Positions 1-8,469 of a stretch of 64,000 nucleotides of DNA are shown here, piece after piece; within the stretch, counting starts at the first letter, position 1; each line of letters begins with the position of its first letter. Origin of the DNA: Pseudomonas rhizophila (GTDB lineage Bacteria > Pseudomonadota > Gammaproteobacteria > Pseudomonadales > Pseudomonadaceae); contig NZ_CP024081.1 of NCBI RefSeq assembly GCF_003033885.1, positions 3,929,735-3,993,734 on the forward strand, written 5' to 3'. The translations under genes and the position numbers were made by a program. The notes below the pieces were generated by a model. The model saw only the letters and a list, made by a program, of their open reading frames with translations. It did not search any database and had not been told where the DNA came from.

Positions 1-459
1 ACGCAATTCAATCGGCCGCTGGACCTGATGCGCCTGCCTCGCCACTGTCTGGCCCAGCCCTGGCCCAACGTGTCGGCCACCGCCGGCCAGGTGGCGCGGA
101 TCGAAGCCCGAGACCAACTCGATCAACTGGGTTTCACGGCAAGCTTTCTGGACTGCGTCTACGACTACCTGCACAGCCATGTGCAGCAGACGCCCAGCCT
201 GGAACAGATCGCCCAGGCTTTCGCCATGAGCCCGGCGACGCTCAAGCGCAAGCTGCACAAGCACCATACCGGGTTCCAGCAACAGGTGGACCGGGTGCAC
301 ACCCATGTGGCGTTGTACTTGTACCAGGTCAAGGGGTTCAGCAACGAGGAAGTGGCGCAGTACCTGAACTTCAACGACACGGCGAATTTTCGCCGCTCGT
401 TCAAGCGCTGGACCGGCAGTACGCCGAATCTGATCCGGCAGTTGCTGATGTTGGGGTGA
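1..459 (+). CDS. AraC-family transcriptional regulator, 5' end outside window
   Basis: The frame is open from the first base, so only the last 152 residues are seen. The visible part ends in an AraC/XylS-type double helix-turn-helix: a first helix-turn-helix around SLEQIAQAFAMSPATLKRKL and a second with the typical NFRRSFKRWTGSTP signature close to the C-terminus. This family binds DNA as a transcriptional activator or repressor, usually with an N-terminal sensor domain that is cut off here. The spacer between the helices and the final RWTG/P motif are normal. The ligand and target cannot be judged from this fragment. It converges with the CBS-domain gene downstream. Confidence 0.85.
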   Translation, partial: TQFNRPLDLMRLPRHCLAQPWPNVSATAGQVARIEARDQLDQLGFTASFLDCVYDYLHSHVQQTPSLEQIAQAFAMSPATLKRKLHKHHTGFQQQVDRVHTHVALYLYQVKGFSNEEVAQYLNFNDTANFRRSFKRWTGSTPNLIRQLLMLG

Positions 460-485
460 GGAAATTTAGCGAAACTTCGCACCAT

Positions 486-510
486 TGTGGGAGCAAGGTT
501 TGCTCCCACA
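486..510. terminator. Hairpin between convergent genes
   Basis: Eleven bases (TGTGGGAGCAA) are followed by a three-base loop and the exact reverse complement. The hairpin sits between the 3' ends of the AraC gene and the CBS gene. It resembles half of a Pseudomonas REP element. It may act as a bidirectional terminator, although there is no strong T-run on either side. Confidence 0.45.
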
Positions 511-528
511 GATAAATTCCCTGTGGGT

Positions 529-969
529 TCAGTGCCCGCGAATGTAATGCTCCAGCTGCCGGATCAAATCCGCCTGCTCGACAATCGCCTCCTTCACCAG
601 ATCGCCAATGGACAACAACCCCATCAACTGGCCGTTATCCAGCACCGGCAAGTGCCGCAGGTGGCTGTCGGTCATGACTTCCATGCAGCGGTCGATGCTC
701 TGCTGGCTATCGGCGGTGACCACGGGAGCACTCATGACGGTGCGTACCGAAGTGCCCACCGAGGAGCGTCCTTGCAACACCAGCTTGCGCGCATAGTCGC
801 GCTCGCTGAACACGCCAACCACCTGACCGTGTTCGATCACCGGCAACGCGCCGACGTTTTTCTCGGCCATGATCTGCAGCGCTTCGAGCACGGTCTGCTC
901 CGGCGCGATGCTGTGAACCTGCTGGTTCTGCACACTCTTGAGTCTTACCAGTTGAGCGGCTGTTTTCAT
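529..969 (-). CDS. Two-CBS-domain protein
   Basis: The 146-residue protein consists almost wholly of two CBS domains, roughly residues 10-65 and 75-130. Each has the usual pattern of hydrophobic strands, a GVFSERD/GLLSIGD-type motif and a following helix. Stand-alone CBS pairs bind adenosine nucleotides or S-adenosylmethionine and act as small energy or stress sensors. No enzyme domain is attached. It lies just downstream of nirD on the same strand, but an 80-base gap makes co-transcription only possible. The partner is unknown. Confidence 0.85.
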   Translation of the reverse strand: MKTAAQLVRLKSVQNQQVHSIAPEQTVLEALQIMAEKNVGALPVIEHGQVVGVFSERDYARKLVLQGRSSVGTSVRTVMSAPVVTADSQQSIDRCMEVMTDSHLRHLPVLDNGQLMGLLSIGDLVKEAIVEQADLIRQLEHYIRGH

Positions 970-1050
970 TGTTGATTCCCAACTTCAGTTAAAGGCAAGC
1001 CAATGCACTTAAATTGCCTGATTCATTGTGGCGCCCCGGTCAGAGGCGGA

Positions 1051-1437
1051 TCAGTCTTCGCCAATCTCCACCACATCACCATTCAGGCGCACCGGCCACA
1101 CCCGCAGACGCTGCTCCGGGTATTCCAGGCAATGGCCGTCTTCCAGGCGGAAATGCTGTTTGTAGAGGGGCGATGCGATCACCAGTTCACCCTTGATGCT
1201 GCCCAACAGCCCCCGACCGATCACGTTCGCCCCGGACTTGGGGTCGCGATTGTCGATGGCGTACAACGGTTTGTCCTGCTGTTCGGGCAGGTACAACAGC
1301 GCCACCTGGCGGCCGTCATGCCAGGCGACCACGCCGGAGTTGGGCACCAGATCCTCGCGGCTGCACAGGGCACGCCATTGCACGGGATTTTGGGCCGCGT
1401 TGCGGGTGGGGATACGAACGACGTTTGACTGGCTCAT
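1051..1437 (-). CDS. nirD: Nitrite reductase [NAD(P)H], small subunit
   Basis: This 128-residue protein is the Rieske-like small subunit of assimilatory nitrite reductase. It works with NirB in the cytoplasm to reduce nitrite to ammonium. NirD proteins have the Rieske fold, but the iron-sulfur ligands are usually absent, as here: there is no CxH...CxxH pair. The sequence includes the typical ALCSREDLVPNSGVVAW opening and DNRDPKSGANVIGRG middle region. The start codon overlaps the nirB stop (TGATG), which indicates tight translational coupling. Expression should follow the nirB leader control described below. Confidence 0.93.
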   Translation of the reverse strand: MSQSNVVRIPTRNAAQNPVQWRALCSREDLVPNSGVVAWHDGRQVALLYLPEQQDKPLYAIDNRDPKSGANVIGRGLLGSIKGELVIASPLYKQHFRLEDGHCLEYPEQRLRVWPVRLNGDVVEIGED

Positions 1438-3998
1438 CAGAGCACCTCCTCGGTAACGGGAATCAGGTGAAGCTCGTGGGCGTGAACCGGCCGGCGCTGG
1501 CCGCGTTCCCTGACGAAATGAACATCCGGATCACCGCGACCGTCGTTGACGAAGGTGCGGAAGCGCTTGAGCTTGTCCGGGTCTTTGAGGGCGTTGGCCC
1601 ACTCGCATTCATAACGATCGACCACCAGTTGCATCTGGGCTTCGAGTTCGGCCCCCAGGCCCAGGCTGTCTTCGATGATGACGTCCTTGAGGTAGTCCAG
1701 GCCGCCTTCCAGGCTTTCGCGCCAGACCGACGTACGCTGCAACTTGTCGGCGGTGCGGATGTAGAACATCAGGAAGCGGTCGATGTAGCGGATCAGGGTC
1801 GCGTCATCCAGGTCGGTGGCGAACAGCTCGGCGTGACGCGGGCGCATGCCGCCGTTACCGGCCACGTAGAGGTTCCAGCCCTTCTCGGTGGCGATCACGC
1901 CGACGTCCTTGCTCTGGGCCTCGGCGCACTCGCGGGTGCAACCGGACACCGCGAACTTGAGCTTGTGGGGCGAGCGCAAACCCTTGTAGCGATCTTCAAT
2001 GGTCAGAGCCATTTGCACACTGTCCTGCACGCCGTAGCGGCACCAGGTGCTGCCCACGCAGGACTTCACCGTGCGGGTCGACTTGCCGTAGGCGTGCCCG
2101 GTTTCGAAACCCGCTTCGATCAGTTCGGCCCAGATATCCGGCAACTGGTGCAACTGGGCGCCGAACAGGTCGATGCGCTGGCCGCCGGTGATCTTGGTAT
2201 AGAGGTCGTATTTTTTGGCGACCACGCCGATGGCAATCAGCTTGTCGGCAGTGATTTCGCCCCCGGCGATGCGTGGCACCACCGAATAGGTGCCGTTTTT
2301 CTGCATGTTGGCCATGAAGGTGTCGTTGGTGTCCTGCAACGGCACCAGGGACGGGTCCATGATCGGCTGGTTCCAGCACGACGCCAGGATCGAGCCCACT
2401 GCCGGTTTGCACAAGTCGCAACCGGTGTGCCCGCGGCCGTGCTTGGCCAGTAGCTCGTCGAAGCTGATGATGCCTTCAACCCGCACCAAGGCATAAAGCT
2501 CCTGGCGGGTATAGGCGAAGTGTTCGCACAGGCTCTTGTCGACACTGACGCCGCGAGCAATCAGTTCGTGCTCGAACACCTGCTTGACCAGGGCGGCGCA
2601 CCCCCCGCAACCGGTGCCGGCCTTGGTATCGCATTTCAGTTGCCCAAGGTCGGTGCAGCCGCTGTCGATGGCCGCACAGATCGAGCCTTTGGTGACGTTG
2701 TGACACGAGCAGATGGTCGCCGCCGCAGGCAGTGCTGCCGGGCCCAACGTGGGTGCACCTTCGGAACTCGGCAGGATCAGGCCGGCAGCCTCCTTGGGCA
2801 ACGCGATGCCGTTCTGCATGTATTGCAGCAGGGTGTCGTAGTAGCTGTTGTCGCCCACCAGGACCGCGCCGATCACTCGTTTGCCATCGGCGTCCACCAC
2901 CAGTCTCCGGTAGCTGGCGCTGGTTTGATCGATGAACTGGAAGCTGCGCGACCCCGGTGTATTGCCGTGGGCGTCGCCGATGGAACCTACGTCCACCCCC
3001 AGCAACTTGAGCTTGGTGGACATGTCCGCGCCAGTGAACGGCTCGGCGCTTTCACCGCACAGGCGAGCCGCGACGTTGCGGGCCATCTGGTAACCCGGAG
3101 CGACCAGGCCGAAGATGCTGCCGTTCCAGGCTGCGCATTCGCCGATGGCGTAGATGTCCGGGTCACTGCTCAGGCAATGGTCATCGATCACCACGCCACC
3201 GCGCGGGCCGATCTGCAGAGCGCACTGGCGAGCGAGGGCATCCTGGGCGCGAATGCCGGCAGAAAATACGATCAGGTCGGTTTCCAGGAAATCGTCATCG
3301 CCGAAATTCATCCGATAACGGTACTGCTCACCGGCGCTGATGGACTGAGTGCCCTTGGACAGATGCACGCCGACGCCCAGTTTCTCGATGCGCGCCTTGA
3401 GGGCCAGACCGCCCTGCTCATCCAGTTGTACCGGCATCAATCGCGGGGCGAATTCCACCACATGAGCTTCCAGGCCGAGGGTCTTGAGGGCATTGGCCGC
3501 TTCCAGGCCCAGCAGACCACCACCGACCACCACACCCCGGCGGGCGTTGCTTGCGGCGGCACGAATGGCGTCCAGGTCTTGCAGGGTGCGATAGACCAGG
3601 CAGGAATCGCCTTCGGCGCCCTGGATCGGTGGCACGAACGGGTAAGAGCCGGTAGCGAGCACCAGTTTGTCGTAGCTGATGCGAGCCTGGGCAGTGACCA
3701 CCTGGCGCGCCTCGCGATCAATTTCCAGCACCGGCACGCCCAGGTGCAGCGTGACGCCAGGGGTCTGGTACAACGAGGCTTGCCCAAGCGCCAGGGACTC
3801 GGCGTCACGGCCAGAGAAATACTCCGACAGATGCACGCGATCATAGGCGCGCATCGGTTCTTCGCTGAACACATGCAGGTGGTAATGATTGAGGGCACCG
3901 CGCTCGATCAGTTGCTCGACGCAGTGATGGCCGACCATGCCATTGCCGATCACGATCAGTGTTTGCAGCTTGTTCAGGGAAGCAACGTTGGAATTCAT
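1437..3998 (-). CDS. nirB: Nitrite reductase [NAD(P)H], large subunit
   Basis: This 853-residue flavoprotein reduces nitrite to ammonium with NAD(P)H. Domains run in order. An N-terminal FAD/NAD pyridine nucleotide-disulfide oxidoreductase region has VIGNGMVGHHC and a second GGGLLGLE nucleotide motif. A BFD-like [2Fe-2S] region has CSCHNVTKGS and CGGC. The C-terminal siroheme/[4Fe-4S] sulfite-reductase-type domain has CVGSTWCRYG and SGCTRECAEAQ. I prefer the ATG at 3998 (MNSNVASLNK); a TTG 15 bases upstream only extends it by five residues. It forms an operon with nirD. No nitrate reductase gene is in view. Confidence 0.95.
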   Translation of the reverse strand: MNSNVASLNKLQTLIVIGNGMVGHHCVEQLIERGALNHYHLHVFSEEPMRAYDRVHLSEYFSGRDAESLALGQASLYQTPGVTLHLGVPVLEIDREARQVVTAQARISYDKLVLATGSYPFVPPIQGAEGDSCLVYRTLQDLDAIRAAASNARRGVVVGGGLLGLEAANALKTLGLEAHVVEFAPRLMPVQLDEQGGLALKARIEKLGVGVHLSKGTQSISAGEQYRYRMNFGDDDFLETDLIVFSAGIRAQDALARQCALQIGPRGGVVIDDHCLSSDPDIYAIGECAAWNGSIFGLVAPGYQMARNVAARLCGESAEPFTGADMSTKLKLLGVDVGSIGDAHGNTPGSRSFQFIDQTSASYRRLVVDADGKRVIGAVLVGDNSYYDTLLQYMQNGIALPKEAAGLILPSSEGAPTLGPAALPAAATICSCHNVTKGSICAAIDSGCTDLGQLKCDTKAGTGCGGCAALVKQVFEHELIARGVSVDKSLCEHFAYTRQELYALVRVEGIISFDELLAKHGRGHTGCDLCKPAVGSILASCWNQPIMDPSLVPLQDTNDTFMANMQKNGTYSVVPRIAGGEITADKLIAIGVVAKKYDLYTKITGGQRIDLFGAQLHQLPDIWAELIEAGFETGHAYGKSTRTVKSCVGSTWCRYGVQDSVQMALTIEDRYKGLRSPHKLKFAVSGCTRECAEAQSKDVGVIATEKGWNLYVAGNGGMRPRHAELFATDLDDATLIRYIDRFLMFYIRTADKLQRTSVWRESLEGGLDYLKDVIIEDSLGLGAELEAQMQLVVDRYECEWANALKDPDKLKRFRTFVNDGRGDPDVHFVRERGQRRPVHAHELHLIPVTEEVL

Positions 3999-4035
3999 AA
4001 AAGCACCCGACAAAAGCCCATCACGGTTTTGAAAG

Positions 4036-4078
4036 CAAAAAAAAAGACGCCTGAAACCTTGCGGTTCCAGGCGTCTTT
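4036..4078 (-). terminator. Intrinsic terminator in the nirB leader
   Basis: Read on the minus strand, AAAGACGCCTG pairs with CAGGCGTCTTT around a GGTT/AACC inner stem and a four-base loop, followed by nine T residues. It lies about 38 bases before the nirB start on the coding strand, so it must be read through for nirBD to be expressed. It is therefore an attenuator and not an end-of-gene terminator. Confidence 0.85.
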
Positions 4079-4164
4079 GCCTGTTCTGTGCGGTATCGAT
4101 CCGGCGACTGCGCCCCGATCTACCGTTATCCCCGGCCTGCTGGCTCTCGATCTTCGTTGACCGA
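4068..4164 (-). promoter_or_regulatory. Candidate ANTAR (NasT-type) two-hairpin antiterminator
   Basis: Two hexaloop hairpins precede the nirB terminator on the minus strand. P1 (4147-4164) has a six-base stem and loop AACGAA. P2 (4068-4083) has stem CAGGC/GCCTG and loop AAAGAC. Both loops have A at position 1 and G at position 4, the known ANTAR-binding signature. P2 uses the same bases as the terminator's 5' arm, so the two structures exclude each other. By analogy with NasT in Azotobacter and Pseudomonas, binding would permit read-through when nitrate or nitrite is present. The roughly 60-base linker between P1 and P2 is long. Confidence 0.7.
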
Positions 4165-4433
4165 CGGGGTTGCCCACTTGAATGTATTTACAGTGGGCCT
4201 GAACAGCCTCTTGCAGCGAGCGTGCCAAGCCTTTGTCTGCCGCCCTGAAGTCATAGACCTAACGCTGCTTGCAACCCTCGAAAATCCCTGTGGGCGCGGG
4301 CTTGCCCGTGAAAAAGGCCGTCCAGTCACCTCATGCTTACAAGCGCTCGCCTGACGCCTCCATCCGCGGACGATTGCCTTGCCATGGTGCGATCCATCGC
4401 CTGCGGCTTCATAAAAGTGCAGTGACTGGGCTG

Positions 4434-4464
4434 ACGCTATCGCGAGCAAGCTCGCTCCCACAGG
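4434..4464. repeat. REP element
   Basis: The sequence CGCGAGCAAGCTCGC flanked by CTCCCACAGG is a typical Pseudomonas REP palindrome. It lies between the nirB leader and the 3' end of the TetR gene. A looser relative (CTGTGGGCGCGGGCTTGCCCG) occurs at about 4286-4308 in opposite orientation. The 4165-4495 interval otherwise holds the probable nirB promoter region and no gene that I can support. Confidence 0.75.
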
Positions 4465-4495
4465 GGGGGCTCGGGCCATTTGCGATGGGGAAGGT

Positions 4496-5125
4496 TCAGG
4501 TTGCGCCGATGCGGGCGGCTCTATCCACCATCGCCACGATGGTCACAAAGAGCTCTTGCTTGGCCTCGGCGGCGCTGACTTCCCCGGTGGCAGCGGCATT
4601 GGACAGGGCTTCTGCCGCGCCCAGCATCGCCCGCAGACTCGCCTGGGTGATGGCCCGTGTACCGGCGAACGGTTCCAGGACGGTTCGGCACTTGTCCAGG
4701 AAAATCGCCTCATATTCGCGCTTGATGCGCTCCAGTTCTGGCGAACTGGTCAGCGCCGCAATCACCCCCGGGATCTCCCGGCCTTGCAGCAGGACGCATT
4801 CGACAAACGAAGCAGCAATCACCTCCGCGCGGCTTTGCAGTGTCGGTTCGCTCGCTTCCAGGGCGGCGTCCATGAGCGCCGTCTGACGGGCATCGAAATC
4901 CTGATAGAGCGCCGCCAGCAGCCCGGACCGAGTGGTGAAGTGGTCATACACGATGGGTTTGGTTACCCCCGCCTGTTCCGCGAGGCGGGCCAGGGTCAGC
5001 GCTTCGCTGCCCTCCTCTCGCACCAGCCGCCAGGCGACATCCAACAGCTGCCGTTGCCGATCCTCGCGAGACAAGCGTCGACGGGGAGCAGCTGTAGATC
5101 GCGAATTTTCATCAAGGCTTGACAT
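4496..5125 (-). CDS. TetR-family transcriptional regulator
   Basis: The 209-residue protein has an N-terminal helix-turn-helix (about residues 22-68, with TLARLAEQAGVTKPIVYDHF) typical of TetR repressors. The alpha-helical ligand-binding domain behind it is of a TetR_C type. It is transcribed divergently from the quinone reductase at 5212, and three evenly spaced copies of TAACTT lie in the shared promoter region. The likely role is repression of itself and that reductase, relieved by an electrophile or quinone-like ligand. The ligand is an inference from the neighbour only. Confidence 0.9.
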   Translation of the reverse strand: MSSLDENSRSTAAPRRRLSREDRQRQLLDVAWRLVREEGSEALTLARLAEQAGVTKPIVYDHFTTRSGLLAALYQDFDARQTALMDAALEASEPTLQSRAEVIAASFVECVLLQGREIPGVIAALTSSPELERIKREYEAIFLDKCRTVLEPFAGTRAITQASLRAMLGAAEALSNAAATGEVSAAEAKQELFVTIVAMVDRAARIGAT

Positions 5126-5127
5126 GC

Positions 5128-5163
5128 TAACTTTACCAACCGTAACTTACTAAAGGTAACTTA
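5128..5163. promoter_or_regulatory. Candidate TetR operator: three phased TAACTT repeats
   Basis: TAACTT occurs at 5128, 5143 and 5158, exactly 15 bases apart, in the gap between the divergent TetR and reductase genes. An inner TTAC-N5-GTAA inverted repeat (5147-5159) overlaps the last two copies. Position and symmetry fit an autoregulatory operator. Confidence 0.5.
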
Positions 5164-5211
5164 ACCAAGCATACCTGCTTGATACCGGTCATTGCCATGA
5201 GGAGTTTTGCC

Positions 5212-5844
5212 ATGCACGCACTCATCGTTGTCGCTCATCACGATCCCCATTCCCTTACCCACGGCCTCGCGAAAAAAATCGCCCAAGGCCTGACCCAGGC
5301 CAATCCCGTCGATACGTTCGAGATCGCCGACCTGGCCGTCGAAGGCTTCGATCCGCGGTTCAGTTTCGCCGATCACGCGGTACACCACCGCGAGGCCTCA
5401 CCGCCCATGGACGTTTTGGCCGAACAAGCCAGAATCGACCGCGCAGATGCGCTGGTGCTGGTGTATCCCATTTACTGGTGGTCGATGCCAGCATTGCTCA
5501 AAGGGTGGATCGACCGGGTGTTTTCCAACGGCTGGGCGTTCGATTTCAGCCTCGATAAACCCTTTATCAAAAAACTGCAGCGTTTGCAGGTGCATCTGGT
5601 GGCCCTGGGCGGGGCTGATGAGGGTACGTTCCTGCGCCACGGTTATGGCCAGGCGATGACCGCGCAAATCGACCACGGCATCTTTGATTACTGCGGCGCC
5701 CGGGTGGTCAGTTCCCAACGTTTGCTCGACTCGGAAACCCTCGAACCGGCGCTTCACCTGGCCACTGCCTATGACCTTGGCCGGCGGCTGTTCCCGCAGT
5801 GCGAGAAGACTGCACAGGTTCAAGCCAGCAGCGAGTGCGCCTGA
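5212..5844 (+). CDS. NAD(P)H:quinone oxidoreductase, flavodoxin-like fold
   Basis: The 210-residue protein belongs to the flavodoxin_2 family of NAD(P)H dehydrogenases (quinone), relatives of KefF and mammalian NQO1. It shows the N-terminal beta strand and phosphate loop (ALIVVAHHDPHS), the LVLVYPIYWWSMPALLKGWIDRV flavin-binding stretch (the run WWSMPALLKGWIDR is diagnostic) and a GGADEGTF region. These enzymes use FMN or FAD to reduce quinones in two-electron steps. I chose the ATG at 5212, which has TGAGGAG eight bases upstream, over an earlier frame opening at 5179. It is divergent from the TetR gene and probably controlled by it. Confidence 0.88.
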   Translation: MHALIVVAHHDPHSLTHGLAKKIAQGLTQANPVDTFEIADLAVEGFDPRFSFADHAVHHREASPPMDVLAEQARIDRADALVLVYPIYWWSMPALLKGWIDRVFSNGWAFDFSLDKPFIKKLQRLQVHLVALGGADEGTFLRHGYGQAMTAQIDHGIFDYCGARVVSSQRLLDSETLEPALHLATAYDLGRRLFPQCEKTAQVQASSECA

Positions 5845-5850
5845 CCGCCA

Positions 5851-7413
5851 TCAGAGCACGCTGCCCTTGGCGGCAGCGAGGACCTGATCACGCTTGTAGA
5901 TATCCGGGATGTACACCGCCTGCCCCTGGCTGTCGGCTTGCACTGTCCAGTAGCCCAACAGAATCGGCACCGGCCTGGCCAGCCTGAACTCATGAGTCAG
6001 CCCGCTGGCCAGCAGCGTGTCGGTGCGCAGACGTTCAGCCGGGCTCACCAACCAGTCGCGCAACTGCATGGCCTGTTCGACTCGCACACACCCCGAACTG
6101 AACGCCCGCGGTTCCTTGCTGAACAGTGACTGGCTGGGCGTGTCATGCAGGTACACGGAAAACGGATTGGGGAAGCGGATCGCCATTTTACCCAGTGGGT
6201 TTTGCGGACCGGGGTCCTGGCGCAGCATGAGGCCGCCGGGATGCTCCCAATCGATGTCCTGGGCCAGTAACGGCAAGCCATCGCGATCGATCACCCTCAG
6301 GTTGTGTCGACTCAAGAACTCTGGGTCGCGACGAATCTCAGGCAGTTTGTCTTCACGCATGATAGTCGGGGGGATGGTCCAGGTCGGGTTAAGTGTCAGT
6401 CGTGTCACTCGGGACTTGAGCAATGGGGTTTCCCGGTCCGCGCGGCCCACTTGGGTGCGGGTTTGCCAGACCGCTGCGCCGTCCTGGTAGACCGTCAACC
6501 GGGCCGCCGCCACATTGACCAGTACGCTGTCCGGCTCCAGGTCCCGGGCCAGCCAGCGCATGCGCTCCAGATTGACGCGCAACTGCTCGCGCCGCATGAA
6601 CGGGCTGATGTTCAGCTCCGTCACCGTCCATGGCCCCACTACCCCATCGGCTTGCAGCGAATGGTGAAGCTGGAAGCTTTTCATCGCCGCCACCAAGTCG
6701 GGGTTGTAGTGATCGTCGACGATCACGGGGGGTGCGCTGAAATAGCCTTCGCTGAACAATCGCTGGGCCAGGGCCGGTACGCGGGCGTCCCGCTTGTCCG
6801 GGTGCAACAACGGGCCGCCGGGCACCGGTTGCCATTCGGGCAAGGGCTGTTGCCGTTGCCGGGCGTAAAGTTCACGCAAGTTGCGATACAGCGCCAGGCT
6901 CGGCCGGGCCTGCTCAAAGGCCTCGTCCAAGTCGTGCAGGCCCGACCCGGCAATGGCCAACACCTCGACCTGACGATCCTGCGGCAGCGGGTCGGCCTTC
7001 CACACCGGCTCCAGGCGGTCCTGAGGCAGGTATCCGAAACGCAGCTCATACAGCGCTTGCAAGTAGCGCTGACTGATGGCGATGTCTACACAATGGGGGT
7101 TTTGGGCGGTTCCTTCTGCGGGCAAGCTGTAGCGTGCCGGGTCCAGTCCGTCGTCGGCCAGTTGCTGCAACTGTGCCTGCAACGCCATCCGTCGCTCATC
7201 GTCCGACCAGACGTCCTGGCCTGCGTTTTGCTCGTAGAACGCCTGCAAACTCATCATCGTCGGAAAGTCGACGCCTGCGGCCAGCTCGGGACAGTTGACC
7301 GACAGCTGGGCCAAGGTGGTTTGCACCAATGCCGGATCGCTTTGCTCGGCTGTTGCGACCAATGGCGCAGTGAGCAATAAAACGCTCAGGTAACATGCGG
7401 ACTTTTTGAACAA
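5851..7413 (-). CDS. L,D-transpeptidase of the YcbB/LdtD type
   Basis: The 520-residue exported protein has a signal peptide (MFKKSACYLSVLLLTAPLVA), a central scaffold, a peptidoglycan-binding helix bundle (MKSFQLHHSLQADGVVGPWT, about residues 245-270) and a C-terminal YkuD catalytic domain. The domain carries HDTPSQSLF and SSGCVRVE, with the nucleophilic cysteine near residue 442. LdtD-type enzymes make 3-3 cross-links in peptidoglycan in the periplasm. The only start that preserves the signal peptide is TTG at 7413, with GGAG eight bases upstream. It is divergent from another YkuD-fold gene at 7480, so the two may share a promoter region. Confidence 0.9.
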   Translation of the reverse strand: MFKKSACYLSVLLLTAPLVATAEQSDPALVQTTLAQLSVNCPELAAGVDFPTMMSLQAFYEQNAGQDVWSDDERRMALQAQLQQLADDGLDPARYSLPAEGTAQNPHCVDIAISQRYLQALYELRFGYLPQDRLEPVWKADPLPQDRQVEVLAIAGSGLHDLDEAFEQARPSLALYRNLRELYARQRQQPLPEWQPVPGGPLLHPDKRDARVPALAQRLFSEGYFSAPPVIVDDHYNPDLVAAMKSFQLHHSLQADGVVGPWTVTELNISPFMRREQLRVNLERMRWLARDLEPDSVLVNVAAARLTVYQDGAAVWQTRTQVGRADRETPLLKSRVTRLTLNPTWTIPPTIMREDKLPEIRRDPEFLSRHNLRVIDRDGLPLLAQDIDWEHPGGLMLRQDPGPQNPLGKMAIRFPNPFSVYLHDTPSQSLFSKEPRAFSSGCVRVEQAMQLRDWLVSPAERLRTDTLLASGLTHEFRLARPVPILLGYWTVQADSQGQAVYIPDIYKRDQVLAAAKGSVL

Positions 7414-7479
7414 CTGCTTTACTCCAATCCATGGCCGTCCCGTTGACGGTCAACTTTGCGACAGGTACGACCCGCCATC

Positions 7480-8256
7480 ATGCAAACAAACCAAATCGGA
7501 CGGGATGCCGCAAACAAACACCACCGTGGGAATTTTCCATCTTCAGCAAGCCTCTTGCGCCGACTCTGCCTGGTCATCACCGGCCTTGGCGTGATGTGCA
7601 GCCCGGCGCTGGCCGACAAAGGAAATTCTCAGCCGCTTTACAACAGCCTCACCCACGCGGCGCCGGAACTCAATCCCCAAGCGCTCAAAAGTGCCTTGAG
7701 CGCCATGCAATGCGCTGTCGCCAACGGCGCTCGCCCAGCCCGCCACCTGGCGGTCATCGACTACTCGCAACCTTCCACGGCCCGTCGCCTGTGGATCTTC
7801 GACCTGCGCCAGAAGAAGCTGGTATTGCGCGATCTGGTGGCCCACGGGCAAAAATCCGGGGAAAACTTCGCCACGCAGTTCTCCAATCGCCTGGGCAGTT
7901 TCCAGTCGAGCCTGGGACTGTTTCGCACTCAGGAAAGTTATCAGGGCGCCCATGGATACTCGTTGCGCATGGACGGTCTGGAGCCGGGCTTCAATGACCT
8001 GGCCCGCGACCGCGCGATCGTGATCCACGCCGCCGATTATGTGAACCCGTTGTGGAGCGTGCGTCAGGGGCGCATCGGCCGCAGCCTGGGCTGCCCTGCC
8101 GTCCGCCCGCAGGTGGCGCGCAAGGTGATCGACAAACTTAAAGACGGGCAATTCATGTTTTCCTGGTACCCGGACCCGAGCTGGCTCAAGCGTTCGGCCT
8201 ACCTCAACTGCCAGCCGCAACAGGTTGCGAGCATTTTGGCTACTAGCGGCAGTTAG
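7480..8256 (+). CDS. Murein L,D-transpeptidase catalytic domain family protein (YkuD_2)
   Basis: This 258-residue protein has a hydrophobic export segment (LCLVITGLGVMCSPALA, about residues 30-48) followed by a YkuD_2-type domain. Motifs include VIDYSQPSTARRLWIFDL, an IVIHAADYVN histidine motif and GRSLGCPAVRP with the putative catalytic cysteine near residue 205. This family resembles L,D-transpeptidases, but its substrate is not settled. The N-terminal start is uncertain: ATG 7480 is used, while the frame extends to a TTG at 7456. It stands divergent to the YcbB-type enzyme, which suggests linked cell-wall functions. Confidence 0.85.
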   Translation: MQTNQIGRDAANKHHRGNFPSSASLLRRLCLVITGLGVMCSPALADKGNSQPLYNSLTHAAPELNPQALKSALSAMQCAVANGARPARHLAVIDYSQPSTARRLWIFDLRQKKLVLRDLVAHGQKSGENFATQFSNRLGSFQSSLGLFRTQESYQGAHGYSLRMDGLEPGFNDLARDRAIVIHAADYVNPLWSVRQGRIGRSLGCPAVRPQVARKVIDKLKDGQFMFSWYPDPSWLKRSAYLNCQPQQVASILATSGS

Positions 8257-8266
8257 GTAGCACCTT

Positions 8267-8409
8267 TGTGGCGAGGGGATTTAGCGAAACGTCGCACCGC
8301 CCCGCTGGGCTGCGAAACAGCCCCAATGCAGCAGACTCCATCTTCCTGGCACACCGAGTTGGCAGGCAGGGCTGCTTTGCAGCCAGCGGGGATAAATCCC
8401 CTCGCCACA
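8267..8409. repeat. 143-bp repeat with perfect 17-bp inverted ends
   Basis: The element begins TGTGGCGAGGGGATTTA and ends with its exact reverse complement. Between the ends are a second inverted pair around GCTGGGCTGCGAAACAGCC and GGGCTGCTTTGCAGCC. This is a MITE-like intergenic repeat of the kind scattered in fluorescens-group genomes. Shorter versions of the same arms occur at 9454-9485, 42323-42357 and 46847-46875 in this window. Confidence 0.75.
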
Positions 8410-8469
8410 GATTGCACCTGCTGAAAGGCTGGTTAAAATGCCGGCCTTTCGCATTGCTGGCCTTGTCCG

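Noticed and set aside
2520..4160. Long plus-strand open frame (546 codons) opposite nirB
   Set aside because: It lies entirely antisense to nirB, whose domains and motifs are clear. High-GC bias gives long antisense frames; the product shows no recognisable domain.
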